Source of the DNA: Pseudomonadota bacterium
GTDB lineage: Bacteria > Pseudomonadota > Alphaproteobacteria > Rhodobacterales > Rhodobacteraceae
Reading direction: 5' to 3'
DNA length: 64,000 bases
Assembly: GCA_038533575.1 (NCBI GenBank)
Contig: JBCAYL010000001.1
Coordinates: forward strand, 62,001-126,000
The translations under genes and the position numbers were made by a program. Under the pieces are notes generated by a model. It saw only the letters and a program-made list of their open reading frames with translations, was not told where the DNA came from and did no database searches. This document shows positions 1 to 8,291 of this stretch, one piece after another. Each line of letters starts with the position of its first letter. The stretch's first letter is position 1.

Positions 1-501
1 CGTGCGCGCCAGCGCATAATATCCCGTCCGATCGAACATCGCGTCTTCGAGTGAGACGCCGGAGGGGTGACGCTCCAGATCATCGGCGTAGAGATCGACG
101 ACGAAGGTGAGGATGGAGTCCCGCCGCTCTTCCGTCGTGAACGTGATCATTTCCGCCACGTTCCGCGTCTCCGAGAACGGGAAGAAGAGGAACTCCGCGT
201 TGAAGCAATAGTAGAACCAGACCGAAGACGGCGCTGCCTTGATGCATCGGTTGACGATCTCGTGCGCCGCGGGGCCGGCCACGAGATCCCACGCGACGCA
301 GACCGATGCGCTCCGGGTCGCGGGCCCGATTTCCACATCCGCGGCGATGAAGGCGATGACTTCGCGAAAGCCCGCCGCGAGGTGATGGGCGAGCGTTTCC
401 TCCACCGCGACCGCGTCCTCGGCGAAGATCAGCGCCACCGGCCCCTTGGCCAGATGCGCTTTGCCCTTGCGCAGGAAGTCATCGACGCTTGCGTAGTTCA
501 T
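1..501 (-). CDS. Conserved hypothetical protein, 3' end beyond window (partial)
   Basis: An open frame runs on the minus strand from an ATG at 501 to the left edge with no stop, so the C-terminus lies outside the window. The visible 167 codons start [20 protein letters not shown] and include aromatic stretches ([18 protein letters not shown]) and a segment ending in GYYALART. The composition is that of a soluble protein, with no signal peptide or membrane helix. It is divergent from miaB, and the two starts are 87 bases apart, so they probably share the intergenic control region. I do not recognise the family with certainty. A glycosyltransferase-like fold is possible, but that is only an impression. 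Codon use matches real genes here, and the opposite-strand frame that runs across this region into miaB is best explained as read-through of its leader. Confidence 0.6.
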   Translation of the reverse strand, partial: MNYASVDDFLRKGKAHLAKGPVALIFAEDAVAVEETLAHHLAAGFREVIAFIAADVEIGPATRSASVCVAWDLVAGPAAHEIVNRCIKAAPSSVWFYYCFNAEFLFFPFSETRNVAEMITFTTEERRDSILTFVVDLYADDLERHPSGVSLEDAMFDRTGYYALART

Positions 502-588
502 GCCCCTGTCTTTCCCGGCTTTTCCTTGCATTGCAAGGCGCCCGTCTTACCCATACTAAGATCACTCTCTCAGCACGTGAAGCAGGCC

Positions 589-1896
589 ATGACCAAGAAG
601 CTCTTCATCAAGACCTATGGTTGTCAGATGAACGTCTATGACAGCGAGCGGATGTCCGAGGCGCTCGAGGAGTACGAGGAAGTCTCGAGCCCGGAAGAAG
701 CGGATATGATCCTGCTCAATACGTGCCATATCCGCGAGAAAGCCGCAGAGAAGGTCTATTCGGAGCTGGGCCGGTACCGTGGTCTCAAGGCCGAGAAGCC
801 CGACCTGAAAATCGGCGTGGCGGGCTGCGTTGCGCAGGCCGAGGGCGAGGAGATCATGAAGCGGCAGCCGCTCGTCGATCTCGTCGTGGGGCCGCAGGCC
901 TATCACCGGCTGCCCGATCTCGTCGCGCGGACCCATAACGGGGTCAAGGCGCTCGACACCGATTTTCCAGAGGAAGACAAGTTCGCCCATCTCAAGGGTC
1001 GGCCGAAGGCCAAGCGCACCCCAGCGGCTTTCCTCACCGTTCAGGAGGGCTGCGATAAATTCTGCGCGTTTTGCGTGGTGCCTTATACCCGCGGCGCGGA
1101 GGTCTCGCGCCCTGCGGAACGCGTGCTGGGCGAGGCGCGCGATCTCGTGGAGCGCGGCGTGCGGGAGATCACGCTTCTCGGGCAGAACGTGAATGCCTAT
1201 CACGGACACGAGCGTGGCCTGGCGGGCCTCATCTGGGCGCTGGCGGAGATCGACGGGCTCGAGCGCATCCGCTTCACGACCTCGCACCCCAATGACATGG
1301 ATGACGCGCTCATCGAAGCGCACGGCTCCTGCGAGAAGCTGATGCCCTATCTGCATCTCCCGGTGCAGTCGGGCTCTGACAAGATCCTGAAAGCGATGAA
1401 CCGCAAGCACACCGCCGAAAGCTACCTGCGGCTGATCGAGCGTTTGCGCGCCGCGCGGCCCGATCTGATGCTCTCCGGCGATTTCATCGTGGGCTTTCCA
1501 GGTGAAACGGACGCAGATTTCGAGGATACCTTGGCGCTCGTCCGCGCGGTCGAATACGGCTCGGCGTTTTCCTTCAAGTATTCCGCGCGCCCGGGCACGC
1601 CCGCGGCAGAAAAGACCGGAGTGGACCAGGAAGTGGCCACCGAGCGGCTCCACCGCCTGCAGGCGCTCCTTACATCGCAGCAGCGCGCCGCGCAGGACGC
1701 TATGGTGGGCCGCGAGGTCAGCGTTCTCTTTGAAAAGACAGGGAGAATGGCAGGTCAGATGGTGGGCAAGTCTGACTATCTTCATGCCGTGCACGTATCT
1801 GATCCGGCGGCACGGATCGGACAGATCGCTCGCGTCCGTATTCTCGAGAGCGGTAGCAATTCGCTCGCGGGCGCGATGCTCCACGAGGTGGTCTGA
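589..1896 (+). CDS. miaB: tRNA-2-methylthio-N6-dimethylallyladenosine synthase MiaB
   Basis: This radical-SAM methylthiotransferase converts i6A37 to ms2i6A37 in tRNAs that read UNN codons. The 435-residue product has the three N-terminal cluster ligands of the UPF0004 domain (C12 in KTYGCQMN, C46 in [10 protein letters not shown]80 in VAGCVAQ). It then has the radical-SAM CxxxCxxC motif (C155, C159, C162 in GCDKFCAFC), and a C-terminal TRAM domain of about 65 residues. Length is normal for MiaB. The frame is open far upstream (from 67), but the ATG at 589 begins the conserved [12 protein letters not shown] start, and the upstream part overlaps the divergent gene, so 589 is chosen. No strong Shine-Dalgarno is visible. 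A G+C-rich inverted repeat without a U-tract follows the stop. Confidence 0.96.
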   Translation: MTKKLFIKTYGCQMNVYDSERMSEALEEYEEVSSPEEADMILLNTCHIREKAAEKVYSELGRYRGLKAEKPDLKIGVAGCVAQAEGEEIMKRQPLVDLVVGPQAYHRLPDLVARTHNGVKALDTDFPEEDKFAHLKGRPKAKRTPAAFLTVQEGCDKFCAFCVVPYTRGAEVSRPAERVLGEARDLVERGVREITLLGQNVNAYHGHERGLAGLIWALAEIDGLERIRFTTSHPNDMDDALIEAHGSCEKLMPYLHLPVQSGSDKILKAMNRKHTAESYLRLIERLRAARPDLMLSGDFIVGFPGETDADFEDTLALVRAVEYGSAFSFKYSARPGTPAAEKTGVDQEVATERLHRLQALLTSQQRAAQDAMVGREVSVLFEKTGRMAGQMVGKSDYLHAVHVSDPAARIGQIARVRILESGSNSLAGAMLHEVV

Positions 1897-2029
1897 GCCA
1901 CGACGCCCCACGCGAATCGCGGGGCCGCTTGCCGATCTTGGTGCCGTCCGCAAGGGCGAATGCACCAGATGTAGCGAATAAAGCTTCCAATATATCGCAG
2001 ATTTGTTAGTCTAAGCCATATTATGTGGC

Positions 2030-2067
2030 GGTCTTGGCGATAGACACAAAAACACAGCGCCAAGACC
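2030..2067. promoter_or_regulatory. 10-bp inverted repeat upstream of the exported OmpA-like gene
   Basis: GGTCTTGGCG at 2030-2039 is answered by its exact reverse complement CGCCAAGACC at 2058-2067 across an 18-base A-rich spacer. The second arm ends about 30 bases before the likely GTG start at 2099. The region from 1970 to 2030 is unusually AT-rich for this genome and is probably the promoter. The repeat could be a repressor site or a 5' UTR hairpin. No matching family of sites is recognised. Confidence 0.4.
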
Positions 2068-2098
2068 TTGGGTCATCGAGCAGATCATGGAGGCCAGG

Positions 2099-2674
2099 GT
2101 GAAGGCAGTAATACAGGCAGTGGGCGCCGCCGCGTTGGCGGTGGCCCTCGGGGCGAGTGGCGCGAGCGCGCATCAGACGACCGGGGAGCCCTTCGACCAC
2201 GTGCACAACGATCAGAAACGCGTGGTCACCGGGGAACGGTACATCCCCACCATCTGGATTGACCCGGATGGATGCGAGCACTGGGTCATGGATGACGGCT
2301 GGGAAGGCTTCATGTCCCTGAAGGTGGACCGCCAGGGCAGGCCCACCTGCCGGAAGTCGTCCATCTGCGCCACGATCCCCGGCAACGCGTTCGAGCCGCA
2401 CGGTGTCTGGATGTCGCGCTCAGCCAAGCAGCAAGTCATGGACTTCTTCGCCAAGGACGACTCCGCCGCCTACAAGATCATCGGTCATACCAACATCACC
2501 GGCAACGACAGACGAAACGTCAGATTGTCGACCGGTCGTGCCCAGATGGTGGCGTCGATCGGCCAGTCGGCCGGGCAGCGCATCGTGGGCGTGGATGGCC
2601 ATGGCGGGCGGCACCCCAAGGTGCACAAGTCCTCCCATGAGAACAGCCGCGTCGAAGTCATCTGCCTGCGCTAA
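2099..2674 (+). CDS. Exported OmpA-like protein with WIDPxGCEHW motif
   Basis: This predicted periplasmic or surface protein of 191 residues has a clean Sec signal peptide (residues 1-24, cleavage after GASA). Residues 51-84 form a cysteine-bounded motif (TIWIDPDGCEHW...PTC). The C-terminal half resembles an OmpA/Pal peptidoglycan-binding domain (GHTNITGND, N/LSxxRAQMV, ending in NSRVEVICLR), though degenerate. A GTG at 2099 is preferred over the ATG at 2087, because GGAGG at 2089-2093 sits 5 bases before it and gives a canonical MKA- signal start. The lipoprotein gene 18 bases downstream carries the same 34-residue motif with the same cysteine spacing. The pair is probably one operon. The role is unknown; a cell-wall-anchored surface protein is an inference. 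Confidence 0.75.
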   Translation: MKAVIQAVGAAALAVALGASGASAHQTTGEPFDHVHNDQKRVVTGERYIPTIWIDPDGCEHWVMDDGWEGFMSLKVDRQGRPTCRKSSICATIPGNAFEPHGVWMSRSAKQQVMDFFAKDDSAAYKIIGHTNITGNDRRNVRLSTGRAQMVASIGQSAGQRIVGVDGHGGRHPKVHKSSHENSRVEVICLR

Positions 2675-2692
2675 CGAGAAGGACCTGGGGAT

Positions 2693-3055
2693 ATGAAAAG
2701 CATGAGAGCAATCGCGGCGCTGGGCGCCATGGGTCTCCTGGCCGCCTGTGCCGAGGGTGGGGGTGATGGTTTCATCGCCGCTGGCGGCCTCGGCAACTTC
2801 GCCGACGCGCGCACGGCCGATAAGACGGTTGATCGCGGGCGCGACGCCAAGGACCTCACACAGCTCGTGGCGGGCATCTGGATCGACCCGAACGGTTGTG
2901 AGCACTGGATCATCGACGACGGTGTGGAGGGCTATCTCTCCCAGCGCGTCGATCCCTATGGCAAGCCCGTCTGCGGCGGTCACGGTGCCGAGACCATCGC
3001 CACAGGCCCCTTCAAAGCGGGGACCAACGTGCCTGACCTGGCGAACGCCAACTGA
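2693..3055 (+). CDS. Lipoprotein with WIDPxGCEHW motif
   Basis: This small lipoprotein has 120 residues. The lipobox LLAAC places the lipidated cysteine at C19. After an Ala/Gly/Asp-rich linker, residues 61-94 repeat the motif of the upstream gene: GIWIDPNGCEHW, then DDGVEGYLSQRVD, ending in C94. The two cysteines (C69, C94) are 25 residues apart, as in the neighbour (C59, C84), so a structural disulfide is plausible in the periplasm. There is no OmpA domain here. It is probably co-transcribed with the gene at 2099 and ended by the terminator at 3090-3118. The function is not known. Similar short lipoproteins appear, from memory, to be common in roseobacters. Confidence 0.75.
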   Translation: MKSMRAIAALGAMGLLAACAEGGGDGFIAAGGLGNFADARTADKTVDRGRDAKDLTQLVAGIWIDPNGCEHWIIDDGVEGYLSQRVDPYGKPVCGGHGAETIATGPFKAGTNVPDLANAN

Positions 3056-3089
3056 TTTGGCTGACTTGGGCATCTGCCCGAATGCCGAG

Positions 3090-3118
3090 CGCCGCGCGGG
3101 TGACCGTGCGGCGTTTTT
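3090..3118 (+). terminator. Rho-independent terminator
   Basis: A stem CGCCGCGCG (3090-3098) pairs with CGTGCGGCG (3105-3113) with one G-U wobble around a 6-base loop, and is followed by TTTTT. It closes the two-gene exported-protein unit and separates it from phoH. Confidence 0.8.
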
Positions 3119-3215
3119 CGTTCCGGGCCCCGCGCGCCTTGCGCCGGGCTCGCTCGGTTGGCACGCTGCGCTAGATACCTTTCGAGAAATGACCGATTCA
3201 TGAGCGGAGATCTGA

Positions 3216-4232
3216 TTGGCCTTTAGCCCCGACACCCCGGTGATCGACCCCGATGCGATCGGGGAGACCCGCCTCGAGTTCCCGGACAATTTCCTTCTGA
3301 TCGATCTCTGCGGCGAGTATGACCGCAACCTCACGGAGCTCGAAGCCAAGCTCGGGTTGCAGATCGTGCGGCGCGGAAACCAGCTCGTCCTTCTGGGCGA
3401 CGAGGCCACGCGGACTGCCGCGGCCGAGGTGCTTGAAGCGCTCTATGCCCGCCTCGAGCAGGGCCGCGAGGTGGAGCCCGCCGATATCGACCGCGAGCTG
3501 CGCATGGGGACGTCGGCGGAGGGGACGGGCACGCGGGACGGGGACCAGATGGACCTGCTCCCGGGCGCGCGGGTGGAGATCAAGACCCGCAAGAAGCTCG
3601 TCGAGCCCCGCACCGAGGCGCAGAAGGCCTATGTCAAAAGCCTGTTCAACCACGAGCTTGCCTTCGGGATCGGCCCGGCGGGCACGGGCAAGACCTACCT
3701 CGCCGTGGCCGTGGGCGTGAACATGTTCATCCAGGGCCACGTGGACAAGATCATCCTCTCGCGCCCCGCCGTGGAGGCGGGCGAGAAGCTGGGCTTCCTG
3801 CCCGGCACGCAGGACGAGAAGGTCGACCCCTACATGCAGCCGCTCTACGACGCGCTACATGACTTCCTGCCCGGCAAGCAGATCGAGAAGCTCAAGGCCG
3901 AAAAGACCATTGAAATCGCGCCCTTGGCCTTCATGCGCGGGCGCACGCTGGCGCGCGCCTTCGTGGTCCTCGACGAGGCGCAGAACGCCACCTCCATGCA
4001 GATGAAGATGTTTCTCACGCGCTTGGGCGAGGGCTCGCGGATGGTCATCACCGGGGACCGGAGCCAGGTGGACCTGCCCCGCGGTGTCATGAGTGGCCTG
4101 CGCGATGCCGAGAGGCTCCTGAAGGGCATCCCGAAGATCAGCTTCAACTATTTCAGCTCGAAGGACGTGGTGCGCCATCCGCTCGTGGCGGCAATCATCG
4201 AGGCCTACGACGCTGATGACCCCACGGGCTGA
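3216..4232 (+). CDS. phoH: PhoH-family ATPase (PhoH-like)
   Basis: This PhoH-family P-loop NTPase is predicted cytoplasmic, with 338 residues. Walker A is GPAGTGKT at about residues 153-160, and Walker B is VVLDEAQNA at about 250-258. The family is found next to ybeY in most bacteria and is linked to RNA metabolism, although its biochemical role is not settled. The start is a TTG at 3216, supported by GGAGA at 3206-3210 and by the conserved MAFSPDTPV beginning. An ATG at 3200 reads only eight codons before a stop, in another frame. A TauD-type gene separates it from ybeY, which is normally adjacent. Confidence 0.92.
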   Translation: MAFSPDTPVIDPDAIGETRLEFPDNFLLIDLCGEYDRNLTELEAKLGLQIVRRGNQLVLLGDEATRTAAAEVLEALYARLEQGREVEPADIDRELRMGTSAEGTGTRDGDQMDLLPGARVEIKTRKKLVEPRTEAQKAYVKSLFNHELAFGIGPAGTGKTYLAVAVGVNMFIQGHVDKIILSRPAVEAGEKLGFLPGTQDEKVDPYMQPLYDALHDFLPGKQIEKLKAEKTIEIAPLAFMRGRTLARAFVVLDEAQNATSMQMKMFLTRLGEGSRMVITGDRSQVDLPRGVMSGLRDAERLLKGIPKISFNYFSSKDVVRHPLVAAIIEAYDADDPTG

Positions 4233-4418
4233 GCGCGCTGCTCTCACCCTCTTAATCCGAACACGGAAAGCGCCGCATATCCCGGCGGCAGCGGTCGCGC
4301 GCGATCCGCGCATGGCGCGCGGCCTGGCGGTCCTTACGCGTGCATCGTGCCGCGCGGTCTGGCCGCCGGGGGTCGCCCACCTAGCTTGGTGACCCAGCGT
4401 AATTGAGGAGTACCGCCG

Positions 4419-5168
4419 ATGTTCGATGCCACCGCCTGGACGCTTCCCGAGACGACACTCGACCCGGTCGATATCCGCCGCGCGGCGGCGGAATCCGGCG
4501 CTTGCTGCGTGCGCGGTGCCGGGCTCGACGACGCGGCCTTCGTCGCGCTTCTCGAGCGCTTCGGCCCGCTCATGTTCACCGATGGCGAGACGGCGGTGCC
4601 GGGCCACGCGGCGCTCAACATCGTCACGAATGCCGGGCGCGCGACGCCGCCGCGCTCGCGCTTTCATTCCGACAGCACCTATTTCCGGCGCCCGCCGCTC
4701 TTCACCGCGCTCCGCGTGGTGGAGGTGCCACGCGCGGGGGGCGGGACGGTCATCGTGGATACGCGCACGCTCTGGGACGGGCTCCCGGATGCAGACAAGG
4801 ATGCGCTGCGCGGTGTCCGCGTGCTGCACCGTGTTTCGGGCCTCGATGTGCCAGACGGCGCGGAGACCGAGGCGTGGCACCCGCTGGTGCGCCGCCAGCC
4901 CGAGACCGGGCGCGCGGGCTTCTTTCTCACCGTGCCGGAGCGGATGGTGGAGGCCGAAGATGCGGCGGGCCGTGACGTCACCACGCTCGTCCATGATCTC
5001 TACGAGGAGGCGCTCTCGCTGCCGGTTGCCACGCATCATTGGCAGGCGGGCGATCTTCTTTTCTGGGACAACCGGATCACGCTCCACAAGGGCGATCACC
5101 GCGCAGTGGACGGCACGCGCACCCTCCATCGCGGGATGGTGGAGGGCGAGGTGCCCGAAGCCGCTTGA
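4419..5168 (+). CDS. TauD/TfdA-family Fe(II)/2-oxoglutarate dioxygenase
   Basis: This is a predicted non-haem Fe(II), 2-oxoglutarate-dependent dioxygenase of 249 residues, a little shorter than TauD (about 280). The facial-triad motif HxD is visible as H83-S-D85 in RFHSDSTYF, with the distal histidine at H237 (LHRGMVEG). An arginine (TRTLHRG) lies where the 2-oxoglutarate carboxylate is usually bound. GAGGAG precedes the ATG. The substrate cannot be told from sequence; taurine, other sulfonates and carnitine-like compounds are family options. It sits between phoH and ybeY, and the stop is 33 bases before ybeY, so it may be co-transcribed with the core genes. It looks like an insertion into that conserved pair. 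Confidence 0.8.
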   Translation: MFDATAWTLPETTLDPVDIRRAAAESGACCVRGAGLDDAAFVALLERFGPLMFTDGETAVPGHAALNIVTNAGRATPPRSRFHSDSTYFRRPPLFTALRVVEVPRAGGGTVIVDTRTLWDGLPDADKDALRGVRVLHRVSGLDVPDGAETEAWHPLVRRQPETGRAGFFLTVPERMVEAEDAAGRDVTTLVHDLYEEALSLPVATHHWQAGDLLFWDNRITLHKGDHRAVDGTRTLHRGMVEGEVPEAA

Positions 5169-5201
5169 CGCGCGCGCTGCGCCCCGGCAGGGCGCGGGGC
5201 C

Positions 5202-5681
5202 ATGGATTGCGAGATCGATATCATCGTCGAAGACGCGCGCTGGGGCGATCTGGAGCCGCTGGCCCAGCGCGCCGTGGAGGCGGTGTTCAACGGCGTCGGC
5301 CTCGTGGGCGATGTGGCGCTGCTCGCAGCAGATGATGCGCGGGTGGCGGAGCTGAACGCCCAGTTCCGCGGCAAGCACGCACCGACGAACGTGCTGAGCT
5401 GGCCCACCGAGGAGCGGGGCGCGGCGCAGCCGGGCGGCACGCCGCGCGTGCCAGAGACCCGCGAGCTTGGCGATATCGCGCTCGCCTACGAGACCTGCGC
5501 ACGCGAGGCCGAGGCACAGGGCAAGCCCTTCGCGGCGCATGTCACCCATCTCATCGTGCACGGAATGCTCCATCTTTTGGGCTATGACCACGAAACGGAG
5601 GCAGATGCCGCGCTGATGGAGGGGCTCGAAGTGGAAATTCTTGGCAATCTCGGATACCCTGACCCATATTTGACGCAGTGA
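5202..5681 (+). CDS. ybeY: Endoribonuclease YbeY (rRNA maturation factor)
   Basis: YbeY is a zinc-dependent endoribonuclease needed for 16S rRNA 3'-end maturation and ribosome quality control. The 159-residue product has the signature HGMLHLLGYDH with metal ligands H120, H124 and H130. Length and ends are normal. The gene belongs to the conserved phoH-ybeY-corC-lnt series. Its stop is 20 bases before the corC start. Confidence 0.95.
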   Translation: MDCEIDIIVEDARWGDLEPLAQRAVEAVFNGVGLVGDVALLAADDARVAELNAQFRGKHAPTNVLSWPTEERGAAQPGGTPRVPETRELGDIALAYETCAREAEAQGKPFAAHVTHLIVHGMLHLLGYDHETEADAALMEGLEVEILGNLGYPDPYLTQ

Positions 5682-5701
5682 TTTGAACCAGGCTGGAGGC
5701 C

Positions 5702-6682
5702 ATGGCCGAAACATCGGAAGGATCGTCTGACGCGGCGCGTCGCGCGCACGCCACGGGCGAAGGAGAGAACGGGGCGGCACGGACCGCTCCGGATGACGAC
5801 AGCAAGGACAGCGAAGCGCAGGCGGAGCCCGGGTTTTTCGGCCGCCTCGTGCAGGCCCTGAGCCCGAGCGAGGGGAACGAGGCCCCGGCAGTGGCCGTCG
5901 TCGGCGCGCCGGGCATGGTCAACTTGCGCCGCTTGCGCGTGGAAGACGTGCTCATTCCCAAGGCCGATATCGTGGCGGTACCCGACAGCGTGACCATGGA
6001 AGAGCTCGTCGATGTCTTCCGCGAGAGCGGGATGACGCGGCTCCCGGTCTACGAGGGGACGCTCGACACGCCGCTGGGCTTTGCCCATCTTAAGGATTTC
6101 GCGTTGCTGCACGGCTTCAACGGCACGGGCGACGCGTTCGACCTGCGCTGCATGGTTCGCGAGCTTCTTTTCGTGCCCCCGTCCATGCCCATCGGCGTGT
6201 TGCTCACCAAGATGCAGACCGAGCGCATCCACATGGCGCTGGTCATCGACGAATATGGCGGTGTCGACGGGCTCGTGACGATCGAGGATCTCATCGAACA
6301 GGTGATTGGCGAAATCGAGGACGAGCACGACATCGAGGAGGGCAACTTCTGGACCGAGGAGAAGCCCGGCGTCGTGCTCGCGGATGCCAAGACGCCGCTC
6401 AGTGATTTCGAGGAGGCCCACGGCCTCGCGCTCACCGAGCATGACGACATCGACGAGGAGGAGATCGACACGCTCGGTGGCCTCGTCTTCATGCTCTCGG
6501 GCCGGATTCCTGCGCGGGGCGAGGTCGTGCCGCACCCGTCGGGCCCCGAATTCGAGGTGGTCGATGCTGATCCGCGCCGCATAAAGCGGCTGCGCGTGCG
6601 CTTCGGTGCGCAAATGACGGCCGCCTCCTCCGATCCCCACACCCACACGGCACCCGATGGACGTCGCGCGGCTGCGGAGTGA
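5702..6682 (+). CDS. corC: CBS-domain protein of the CorC/TlyC (hemolysin C-like) family
   Basis: This 326-residue cytoplasmic protein has two CBS domains (around residues 75-205, starting near RVEDVLIPKADIVAVP) and a C-terminal CorC_HlyC FAD-binding-like domain (VLADAKTPLSDFEEAHG to the end). The acidic N-terminal 60 residues are low complexity. The family is tied to Mg/Co efflux or membrane repair. This is the short, soluble CorC type without an N-terminal DUF21 membrane region. The last 26 bases overlap the start of lnt in another frame, which suggests translational coupling. In E. coli the homologous order is ybeZ-ybeY-corC-lnt, the same as here apart from the inserted dioxygenase gene. 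Confidence 0.9.
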   Translation: MAETSEGSSDAARRAHATGEGENGAARTAPDDDSKDSEAQAEPGFFGRLVQALSPSEGNEAPAVAVVGAPGMVNLRRLRVEDVLIPKADIVAVPDSVTMEELVDVFRESGMTRLPVYEGTLDTPLGFAHLKDFALLHGFNGTGDAFDLRCMVRELLFVPPSMPIGVLLTKMQTERIHMALVIDEYGGVDGLVTIEDLIEQVIGEIEDEHDIEEGNFWTEEKPGVVLADAKTPLSDFEEAHGLALTEHDDIDEEEIDTLGGLVFMLSGRIPARGEVVPHPSGPEFEVVDADPRRIKRLRVRFGAQMTAASSDPHTHTAPDGRRAAAE

Positions 6683-8201
6683 CACGCTCGCCAGTCTTCG
6701 GCCCACGGTGCTGGCGGTCTTTTTCGCCGCCGTGGGCGCGATCGGAGCCCTGGGGCATCCGCCGGCGGGGATGCTCCCGCTCACCCTCATCTCGCTCGGC
6801 GCGTTTCTCTGGCTCAGGCCCTGGGAGCTTTCTCTGCGCCGCGCGGCCATCGCGGGCTGGGGCTACGGGGCGGGCTATTTCGCGCTGACGCTCCACTGGA
6901 TCGTGGAGCCCTTCCTCGTGGACGTGGCACGCCACGGCTGGATGGCGCCCTTTGCGCTGTTTCTGATGGCCGGTGGTCTGGCGCTTTTCTGGGGCGCGGC
7001 GGCGGCGCTGGCTGCGTGGCGGCGGAGCGGGCTCGTCTTCGTTTTGGCCTTTGCAGGAGCAGAGCTCGCGCGCGCTCACCTCTTCGGGGGCTTTCCCTGG
7101 GGCATGCATGTCACCGCATTCGTCGATGTCGTGCTCTACCAGGGGGCGGCCTGGCTCGGGCCCCATGGTCTCACGCTCGCCGTGGCACTGGCGCTACTCG
7201 GGCTCGTGGAGGGGGTGCGGGCAGCCGGGGCGCGCGCCGCGCTGCCCCGCGTTGCGGCACGGCGGCTCATGGGGCTGGCGCTCGCGCTCGGCCTCGGTCT
7301 CGCCGTCTTCCTGCCGCCGCTCGAGGCGCCTGCCGCCGCGGGCGATGCGCCGCTTATCCGCACCGTCCAACCCAATGCCGCGCAACAGCTGAAATGGCGC
7401 GAGGACATGCGGCCGCTCTTTCTCGAGCGCAAGATGCGCGCCACGGCCGCGCGGCCCCATGCCGATCTCGTGATCTGGCCCGAGGTGGCGCTGACGACTT
7501 GGCTGCAGGAGGGCGGGATCACCTTCACCGAGGCCGCCCAGCGCGGGCGGGGCGCAGAGATCTTCATCGGCGCCCAGAGCTGGCGCGACGGCCAGGCTTG
7601 GAATGCGCTCGCCCATGTCGGGGCCGGAGGCAACCTGCGCGGCGTCTACGAAAAGCATCACCTCGTCCCCTTCGGCGAGTACATGCCCCTGGGCTGGCTC
7701 TTTTCGCGCGTGGGGATCTACGGGCTCGCCGCCAACGAGGGCTTTGGCTTTGCGGCGGGCGCAGGGCCCAAGGTGCTCGACGTCACCGGCATCGGGCCGG
7801 TGCAGCCGCTCATCTGCTACGAAAGCATCTTTGCGCACGAGGTGGGCCGCGGCGTGGACCGGCCGCGCCTCATCGCCGTCGTCACCAACGATGCCTGGTT
7901 CGGCCAGCTCGGGGGGCCGGCGCAGCATCTCATGCAATCCCAGGCGCGGGCCATCGAGCAGGGTTTGCCGGTGGCGCGGTCGGCCAATACCGGGATTTCG
8001 GCCATTATCGATGCGCGTGGAAGGCTGGTGGCCTACCTCCCGCTCGGGCGCTCGGGGCACGCGGACGCGGCGCTGCCCGCCGCGCTGCCGCCCACGCTTT
8101 ATGCCCGGCTGGGCGAGGTGCCCTTCGCGGCCCTCGCGGTCCTTGCGCTGCTCAGCCACATGCTCGCACGTCACCTGCGCTCGGGCCGCTTTCAGGATTG
8201 A
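6657..8201 (+). CDS. lnt: Apolipoprotein N-acyltransferase
   Basis: Lnt adds the third acyl chain to the N-terminal cysteine of lipoproteins in the inner membrane. The 514-residue product has about six hydrophobic helices in the first 210 residues, a periplasmic nitrilase-like domain (about 230-480) and a final membrane helix. The catalytic triad is visible: Glu in IWPEVALTTW, Lys in YEKHHLVPFGEYMP and Cys in ICYESIF. Length is typical. It should act on the lipoproteins encoded in this window (for example at 2693 and Pal). Confidence 0.95.
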   Translation: MDVARLRSDTLASLRPTVLAVFFAAVGAIGALGHPPAGMLPLTLISLGAFLWLRPWELSLRRAAIAGWGYGAGYFALTLHWIVEPFLVDVARHGWMAPFALFLMAGGLALFWGAAAALAAWRRSGLVFVLAFAGAELARAHLFGGFPWGMHVTAFVDVVLYQGAAWLGPHGLTLAVALALLGLVEGVRAAGARAALPRVAARRLMGLALALGLGLAVFLPPLEAPAAAGDAPLIRTVQPNAAQQLKWREDMRPLFLERKMRATAARPHADLVIWPEVALTTWLQEGGITFTEAAQRGRGAEIFIGAQSWRDGQAWNALAHVGAGGNLRGVYEKHHLVPFGEYMPLGWLFSRVGIYGLAANEGFGFAAGAGPKVLDVTGIGPVQPLICYESIFAHEVGRGVDRPRLIAVVTNDAWFGQLGGPAQHLMQSQARAIEQGLPVARSANTGISAIIDARGRLVAYLPLGRSGHADAALPAALPPTLYARLGEVPFAALAVLALLSHMLARHLRSGRFQD

Positions 8202-8238
8202 CGCCCCCACCGGGCGCGCGTAGCGGTGCGCTTCACGA

Positions 8239-8286
8239 CCGTCACAACGGCTTCCTGGCGTGACGGCGACACTTTCAATGGAGCAC
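8239..8286 (+). ncRNA. SAM/SAH riboswitch upstream of metK
   Basis: The leader contains GTCACAACGGCTTCCTGGCG at 8241-8260 followed by TGAC, then AATGGAGCA at 8278-8286. This matches from memory the SAM/SAH riboswitch class described in front of metK in Rhodobacterales. Stem P1 is GTCAC (8241-8245) with GTGAC (8260-8264). The loop bases GCTTC (8250-8254) can pair with GGAGC (8280-8284) to form the pseudoknot. GGAG is the Shine-Dalgarno of metK (ATG at 8292), so ligand binding would hide the ribosome site and switch translation off when SAM is plentiful. Confidence 0.9.
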
Positions 8287-8291
8287 CCCCC

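Noticed and set aside
1897-1935. Terminator after miaB
   Set aside because: A G+C-rich imperfect inverted repeat (GCCCCACGCG/CGCGGGGC) follows the stop, but the stem has bulged bases and no U-tract, so I do not list it.
4233-4418. A possible short Arg-rich minus-strand gene (about 45 codons)
   Set aside because: The frame opens only at a weak GTG next to a stop, has no ribosome site and no recognisable domain. The 186-base gap otherwise shows nothing certain.
3855-5780. A 641-codon open frame on the minus strand
   Set aside because: It lies opposite phoH, the dioxygenase gene and ybeY, which all have clear motifs. Its translation is Arg/His/Ala-rich low-complexity, as expected from the antisense of high-GC genes.
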